DNA of 18,804 nucleotides from a bacterium (GTDB lineage: Bacteria > Chloroflexota > Dormibacteria > UBA8260 > Bog-877), in the NCBI GenBank assembly GCA_021817025.1, contig JAKAWF010000040.1:1-18804 (forward strand), written 5' to 3'. Under the pieces are notes generated by a model. It worked only from the letters and a program-made list of their open reading frames with translations, had not been told where the DNA came from and searched no databases. Shown piece by piece: positions 15,288-18,804 of the stretch. Both the position numbers and the translations under genes were made by a program. How positions within the stretch are numbered: position 1 is the first letter of the stretch; each line of letters begins with the position of its first letter.

Positions 15288-16235
15288 TCAGTGTCCCACC
15301 GTGTACAGCGCCAGCCCCAAGAAGGCGAGGACGAAGCTGCCTCCGAGGTACTCAGGCACACGCATGATGCGGATCTTCGCCAGCGCCGACTCGATCCCCA
15401 CCAAGAGGATGGCTGCGACCAGCATCTTGCCGGCGAGGCTGGCGACTGCCACCGCGAAGGCGGGCACGTTGATGGCGCCGGCCAGGCCAAGCGGGAACAC
15501 CAGGACGTTCAGCCAGACGATGAGCAACACGAACAGCTTCATGAATCCGCCCCACTCGAAAAGAGCGAGGTCAGGGCCTGAGAACTCGTACAGCCGCGAC
15601 GACTCGATCATGGATAACTCCTGAGAGCTGTTGGGGTTGTCGATCGGCAGCCGCCCGGCCTCCGCCAGGATCACCATCAGGAACGCCGCGGCGATCAGCG
15701 CGTGACTTGGCACGATGTGGGAGGAGCTGGTGAAGAGTGCGTCGTTGACCACGAAGGGGACCGTGCCCCCGGAGATGAAGCCCACTGCGAAGAAGACCAC
15801 TATGAACGTTGGTTCGGCGAGTGAGGACACGAACCTTGACCGGCTGCTACCGAGTCCTCCATAGGGGCTGCCGCTGTCCATTGCCGCCAGGTTGGTGAAG
15901 AAGCCGCCGATTCCGATCACGAACCCGCTGCCGACCATGTCGGCCATGAATGCCCAGCTGAGGGGTGCGGCGCTCAGCACTGGAATCAACATCGCAAAGG
16001 CGATTGGAGTAGCGAACACAATGTACGGTGCGGCCACCGAGAGAGCGGACCCATGGGGTGTTCGGCTTCTCTGTTTGCCCAGGAGTTTGTAGAGGTCGTA
16101 GTAGGGCTGCAACGGGGATGACCCTCGCCGTGACTGGACCTTGGCCTTCAGGTTCTCGATCACGCCTCGCAGCAGAGGGGACAGAGCGATCACTACAGCT
16201 ACAGCGATCAGCTGTCCAACGGCAGCCGCTAACAC
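15288..16235 (-). CDS. hyfC: HyfC/NuoH-family membrane subunit of Ehr complex 2
   Basis: This 315-residue polytopic protein is the first gene of operon 2. It carries VQSRRGSSPLQPYYDLYKL near the N terminus and the loop EAGRLPIDNPNSSQ, then MIESSRLYEFSGPD, typical of HyfC/HycD/NuoH. It anchors the Fe-S arm to the membrane. The start is a GTG at 16235; no strong ribosome binding site is visible. A nine-codon open frame (ATG at 16255, stop at 16229) overlaps this start in another frame. The length agrees with the family and was used to set the start of the operon 1 copy. The 5' region contains the possible structured leader at 16306-16401. Confidence 0.92.
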   Translation of the reverse strand: MLAAAVGQLIAVAVVIALSPLLRGVIENLKAKVQSRRGSSPLQPYYDLYKLLGKQRSRTPHGSALSVAAPYIVFATPIAFAMLIPVLSAAPLSWAFMADMVGSGFVIGIGGFFTNLAAMDSGSPYGGLGSSRSRFVSSLAEPTFIVVFFAVGFISGGTVPFVVNDALFTSSSHIVPSHALIAAAFLMVILAEAGRLPIDNPNSSQELSMIESSRLYEFSGPDLALFEWGGFMKLFVLLIVWLNVLVFPLGLAGAINVPAFAVAVASLAGKMLVAAILLVGIESALAKIRIMRVPEYLGGSFVLAFLGLALYTVGH

Positions 16236-16305
16236 GGCGGCAGGTATCCGCTCATGCGGCTATCCAAGGTGGCCCTAGCTCCTCTACTCTCCCGGATCAG
16301 TCGAA

Positions 16306-16401
16306 GCCAGGGGCCATTAGCTCCCTAGCGGAGCATCTCGGCAGGAGAGCCTCGGCGAGCCCCATCGCCGCTTGCCTGAGGGCTAGCTTAGGGCCCCTGG
16401 C
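16306..16401 (-). ncRNA. Possible structured RNA leader upstream of operon 2
   Basis: A perfect 10-bp inverted repeat (GCCAGGGGCC at 16306-16315, GGCCCCTGGC at 16392-16401) encloses four smaller potential hairpins: GCTCC/GGAGC (16320-16334), TCTC/GAGA (16336-16348), CGGCGA/TCGCCG (16353-16370) and GCC/GGC (16374-16383). Together they would form a multibranched junction closed by a long stem, about 70 bases before the GTG of the HyfC-like gene. It matches no riboswitch consensus I recognise. In GC-rich DNA some stems will arise by chance, so this is a candidate only. Confidence 0.3.
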
Positions 16402-16497
16402 CGCCACCAGTCAAATTGGTGCTAACGGCAGACCCCATCGCCAAAGTGTCTGACCCAGCCTGTATTGTTCCCCACGCACGGCCAGCACCGAGCTCGC

Positions 16498-16532
16498 CGG
16501 TCTGGGGCACCTGATGCCGGGACTCCAGACCG
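16498..16532 (-). terminator. Hairpin downstream of catalase, possible terminator
   Basis: An 8-bp perfect inverted repeat (CGGTCTGG 16498-16505, CCAGACCG 16525-16532) with a smaller GGCA/TGCC stem inside lies about 50 bases past the catalase stop. No U-tract follows on the - strand. Confidence 0.35.
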
Positions 16533-16580
16533 CCTGCGATACCGTCGCGACGCGCCAAGGACGGCATTGCGGCGCTTTGG

Positions 16581-18050
16581 TCAGGTTGGCTGTGATTTTC
16601 CGAGCCCGACCGCCACTCGGTGGCCAAGGGCGCGATCGACTTGGGTCCAGTACGCGATGACTCGGTCCAGGACGGCGTCTGACACGTGATCTCCCGCGTG
16701 CTCCACGATGTTGTTGGCCAGATGTTCGCGATCGGCACCGGACATCACATCTCTGACCAGAGTGCCTGCCTGCCCGAAGTCGTCGTCCTCTGCATGAAGT
16801 TCCTGGGCATACCGGCCCAGATCTCCACCCGGCACATGCCATCCCAGATCGGCTGCCAGCTCAGGGTCAGCCCTGGGGCCGCCGTAGGAATTGGGCGCAT
16901 AGACCGGCTGCTTGCCGGCATGGTGGTAGGCCATCGGTGCGTCCTTGTTGTAGGAGTGCACTTGGACCTTGGGGGCATTGATGGGTAGCTGCTCATAGTT
17001 CGGACCGATCCGGTGGAGGTGAGTGTCGTGATAGGAGAAGATCCGACCCATCAACATGCGATCGGGGCTGAGCCCGGTTCCGGGAACCAGGTTGGCGGGC
17101 GAGAAGCCGGCCTGCTCCACCTCCGCAAAGAAGTTTTCAGGATTGCGGTCCAGGACCATCCGCCCGACCTCGATGGCCGGGTAGTCGCGGTGGGGCCAGA
17201 CCTTGGTCAGATCGAACGGGTTGAAATGGTAAGACTCGGCGTCCGCGAATGGCATGACCTGGACCTCCAGGCGCCACTCCGGAGCCTCGCCCCTGGCGAT
17301 GTGCTCGAAGAGGTCGCGACGGTGGAAGTCCGGATCCTCAGCCGCAATCGCCTTGGCCTCGGAGCTGGTTAAGTTCTCGATGCCCTGGGCGGTCTTGAAG
17401 TGGTATTTGATCCAGAAGCGCTCCCCTCCGGCATTGACCCACGAGAAGGTGTGGCTGCCGTAGCCGTTCATGTTGCGCCAGGTCCTGGGGGTCCCCCGGT
17501 CGGACATCAGGATGGTCACCTGATGGGCGCTCTCTGGTGACAGCGTCCAGAAGTCCCACTGCATGTCGTTGGACCTCAAGCCGGTGTCCGGCATCCGCTT
17601 CTGGGAGTGGATGAAGTCCTGGAACTTCGAGGCGTCACGAACGAAAAAGACCGGAGTGTTGTTGCCCACCAGGTCGAAGTTCCCCTGGTCGGTGTAGAAC
17701 TTGAGCGCGAACCCGCGAGGATCTCGCACCGTGTCGGCATAGCCCTGTTCCCCGGCCACGGTCGAGAACCGGGCGAATATAGGGGTCCGCTTGCCGACCT
17801 TGGCCAGGAAGCTTGCCTTGGTCAACCCTGTCACGTCCGTGGTGACCTCAAAGAAGCCGTGAGCCCCGCCGCCCTTGGCATGCACCACCCGTTCCGGGAC
17901 CCGCTCCCGATTGAAGTGCTGGATTTTCTGAACCAGGTAGTGGTCGTGGAGGACGGTTGGTCCGCCAGCTCCCACGGTCAGCGAGTACTCGTCGCTGGGC
18001 GCTGGCACTCCAGAATCGTTGGTGGTCGCCGGGTCCGTCACTTCAGCCAA
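16581..18050 (-). CDS. katA: Monofunctional heme catalase
   Basis: This 489-residue cytoplasmic heme catalase of the small-subunit type splits hydrogen peroxide into water and oxygen. The distal His57 is in RVVHAKGGGAHGFF, the catalytic Asn in FDLVGNNTPVFFVRD (130/131), and the proximal heme ligand Tyr340 in RIFSYHDTHLHRIG. The downstream PNYEQLPINAP and NKDAPM motifs are also typical, and the length is normal and unbroken. The start is a TTG at 18050, chosen because GAGGAGGAG lies six bases upstream and the family N terminus begins there. A decayed Fur/CatR-type repressor gene ends 15 bp upstream, the arrangement of the catR-catA pair known from Streptomyces. It is on the same strand as operon 2 but separated from it by 345 bp, so it is probably a separate unit. 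Confidence 0.96.
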   Translation of the reverse strand: MAEVTDPATTNDSGVPAPSDEYSLTVGAGGPTVLHDHYLVQKIQHFNRERVPERVVHAKGGGAHGFFEVTTDVTGLTKASFLAKVGKRTPIFARFSTVAGEQGYADTVRDPRGFALKFYTDQGNFDLVGNNTPVFFVRDASKFQDFIHSQKRMPDTGLRSNDMQWDFWTLSPESAHQVTILMSDRGTPRTWRNMNGYGSHTFSWVNAGGERFWIKYHFKTAQGIENLTSSEAKAIAAEDPDFHRRDLFEHIARGEAPEWRLEVQVMPFADAESYHFNPFDLTKVWPHRDYPAIEVGRMVLDRNPENFFAEVEQAGFSPANLVPGTGLSPDRMLMGRIFSYHDTHLHRIGPNYEQLPINAPKVQVHSYNKDAPMAYHHAGKQPVYAPNSYGGPRADPELAADLGWHVPGGDLGRYAQELHAEDDDFGQAGTLVRDVMSGADREHLANNIVEHAGDHVSDAVLDRVIAYWTQVDRALGHRVAVGLGKSQPT

Positions 18051-18055
18051 GGTGA

Positions 18056-18064
18056 CTCCTCCTC
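18056..18064 (-). promoter_or_regulatory. Strong ribosome binding site for the TTG-started catalase
   Basis: GAGGAGGAG on the - strand lies about six bases before the TTG at 18050. It is the clearest Shine-Dalgarno sequence in the window and decides the catalase start. Confidence 0.75.
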
Positions 18065-18065
18065 A

Positions 18066-18465
18066 TCAGGCTTGCTCTCGGTTGTGATGGCGTGCGGTCG
18101 GTGCGTCTTGGCATGCGCCACAGATCCATCAGTAGGTCACGTCGGCCTCGTCGACCAGATAAGCGGCGGGAATGGAGGGCTGCCGGCAAGGCGCGGGCCC
18201 GACTGGATGCTCCACCTCCTCCACGCACACCACCGCACGACCGGCACACCGGATGGTGGTGGTTGTCGTCTGCCCGAGCCTCGAAGAGCCCGGGGCTCCC
18301 CGCCGCCTCTATCCGGCGCACCAACCCCGCTGTGACGGCATCGGCTCCCTGGTGACCAACCTCCCTCGGCGAGGTCAGGACCGCCAACCGAGCTGCCGTC
18401 AGGCGCAGTCTGGCCGCTCGCAGCCGATCCGCGTCCGCTAGCACCAGCACTTGCCTAACCTCCAC
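18066..18465 (-). pseudogene. Decayed Fur/CatR-family peroxide repressor
   Basis: Translating the - strand from the GTG at 18465 gives LRAARLRLTAARLAVL, then AGLVRRIEAAGSPGLFEAR and DNHHHPVCRSCGGV, the winged helix and HHHxxCxxC metal motif of actinobacterial FurA/CatR regulators. Three lesions are visible. First, an in-frame deletion of roughly two dozen residues near 18326-18334 removes the segment that holds the recognition helix. Second, a frameshift at about 18225 moves the rest (HPVGPAPC, VDEADVTY, WICGACQD) into another frame. Third, a TGA at 18129-18131 interrupts TY-WICGACQ. The remnant ends at the TGA at 18066-18068, just upstream of catalase. An intact copy would probably have been a peroxide-sensing repressor of the catalase. 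The frameshift and stop could be sequencing errors, but the deletion is not easily explained that way. Confidence 0.82.
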
Positions 18466-18804
18466 TTTGGCAATCGCACTCCAATGTCAGACTAGGGCTG
18501 CCAAGGGGGATCAATCAAGTCTCGACTTCGCTGCTTCCTGTGGGTGACGACGCTGGGTAGGGCGGCGCCTCGGGACTGGCGGGATGGCGCAGAGAGCTGT
18601 CAGAGCTGCAAGCTTGACCCGACAAGAGCTGAGATTGGGAGCTGCAGCCCCCAAGTGGGGCGGTCCCGCACCCGTACTTGGAGGAGTGGAAGACCAAGGT
18701 GAGGCTGGTCGGCTTTGGGATGGTCGGCGAGTTGGTGGTCGGGTTGGTAGAGGGTAGCGGACGCTGGACGGACCGTAGAGACATTGGCTCCGCCGGAAGT
18801 CCGC
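18466..18804. other. Region upstream of the fur remnant, no secure gene
   Basis: This stretch should hold the promoter of the fur remnant and catalase. Two inverted repeats could be operator-like: TTGGCA (18467-18472) with TGCCAA (18499-18504), and AAGTC-TC-GACTT (18517-18528). I could not assign -10/-35 boxes. A minus-strand frame at 18515-18784 is Ser/Pro-rich and not convincing. The right end may hold the start of a gene, listed separately. Confidence 0.45.
18699..18804 (+). CDS. Possible start of a Rossmann-fold protein, cut by the window end
   Basis: From a GTG at 18699 the frame stays open to the window edge (35 codons) and begins VRLVGFGMVGELVVGLVEG, a hydrophobic strand followed by GxGxxG, as in NAD(P)-binding proteins. 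A GGAGGAG lies about 13 bases upstream, further than ideal. The residues after the motif are less typical. It would be divergent from the fur remnant. Too little is visible to name it. Confidence 0.25.
   Translation, partial: MRLVGFGMVGELVVGLVEGSGRWTDRRDIGSAGSP

Larger units (their letters stand above)
16236..16580. other. Intergenic region between catalase and operon 2, no gene seen
   Basis: No frame in this 345-bp stretch looks coding. On the - strand it follows the catalase stop and precedes operon 2, so it should hold the catalase 3' end and the promoter and leader of operon 2. It contains a catalase-side hairpin and a multibranched inverted-repeat structure, both annotated separately, and a perfect 8-bp palindrome (GTCGCGAC at about 16544-16551). 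I could not define a promoter. Confidence 0.6.

Noticed and set aside
16229..16255. Nine-codon leader frame overlapping the GTG of the operon 2 HyfC-like gene
   Set aside because: Its ribosome binding site is weak, and a frame this short is expected by chance.
18043..18465. Intact hypothetical protein of 140 residues upstream of catalase
   Set aside because: Its first half is a Fur-family protein and its second half is out of frame with the family; the true continuation lies in another frame, so it is a pseudogene.
18515..18784. 89-residue minus-strand open frame
   Set aside because: It is Ser/Pro-rich, low in complexity, has no recognisable domain, and a plus-strand frame with a GxGxxG motif overlaps it.
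1..18804. CRISPR arrays, tRNA or rRNA genes, insertion sequences
   Set aside because: No regularly spaced repeats, cloverleaf-like stretches, rRNA motifs or transposase frames were seen on either strand by eye.

Overview
This GC-rich window looks like a chromosomal segment of a high-GC bacterium. An actinobacterium or another GC-rich terrabacterial lineage fits best, because the fur-like remnant next to the catalase has an actinobacterial FurA/CatR-style metal motif. The lineage is an inference, not a firm call. Genes are tightly packed, with many ATGA-type start/stop overlaps.

Two complete, paralogous seven-function membrane-complex operons fill most of it, and they converge. Operon 1 (+ strand, about 272-7838) and operon 2 (- strand, about 16235-8654) carry the same order: HyfC/NuoH-like, HyfE-like, HyfF-like, HyfG-like large subunit (NuoC+NuoD domains), HyfH-like ferredoxin, HyfI/NuoB-like small subunit, HyfB/NuoL-like. 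In operon 2 the ferredoxin and small subunit are fused into one protein. By overall family these are group 4 (hydrogenase-4 / formate hydrogenlyase / complex I) proteins. However, both large subunits have lost all four cysteines that bind the [NiFe] centre, and both end where a mature, protease-processed large subunit would end. Each ferredoxin keeps ligands for one [4Fe-4S] cluster instead of two, while the small subunits keep all four cysteines of the N2-type cluster. No maturation (hyp), endopeptidase (hycI) or formate dehydrogenase gene is present. The best description is two 'energy-converting hydrogenase-related' (Ehr) complexes: ion-pumping membrane modules with an iron-sulfur relay but no hydrogen chemistry, and an unknown electron donor or acceptor.

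A MarR-family regulator follows operon 1 after 19 bp and sits between the two converging operons, which makes it a candidate local regulator. The 260 bp between it and the end of operon 2 holds only hairpins.

Upstream of operon 2 on the - strand are a 345-bp gap with a catalase-distal hairpin and a possible multibranched RNA leader, then a heme catalase with a TTG start and a strong ribosome binding site, then a decayed Fur/CatR-type repressor pseudogene (in-frame deletion of the recognition helix, a frameshift and a stop). The last 340 bp hold no secure gene; a short open frame with a GxGxxG motif runs off the right end. The first 61 bases may be the tail of a helix-turn-helix regulator.
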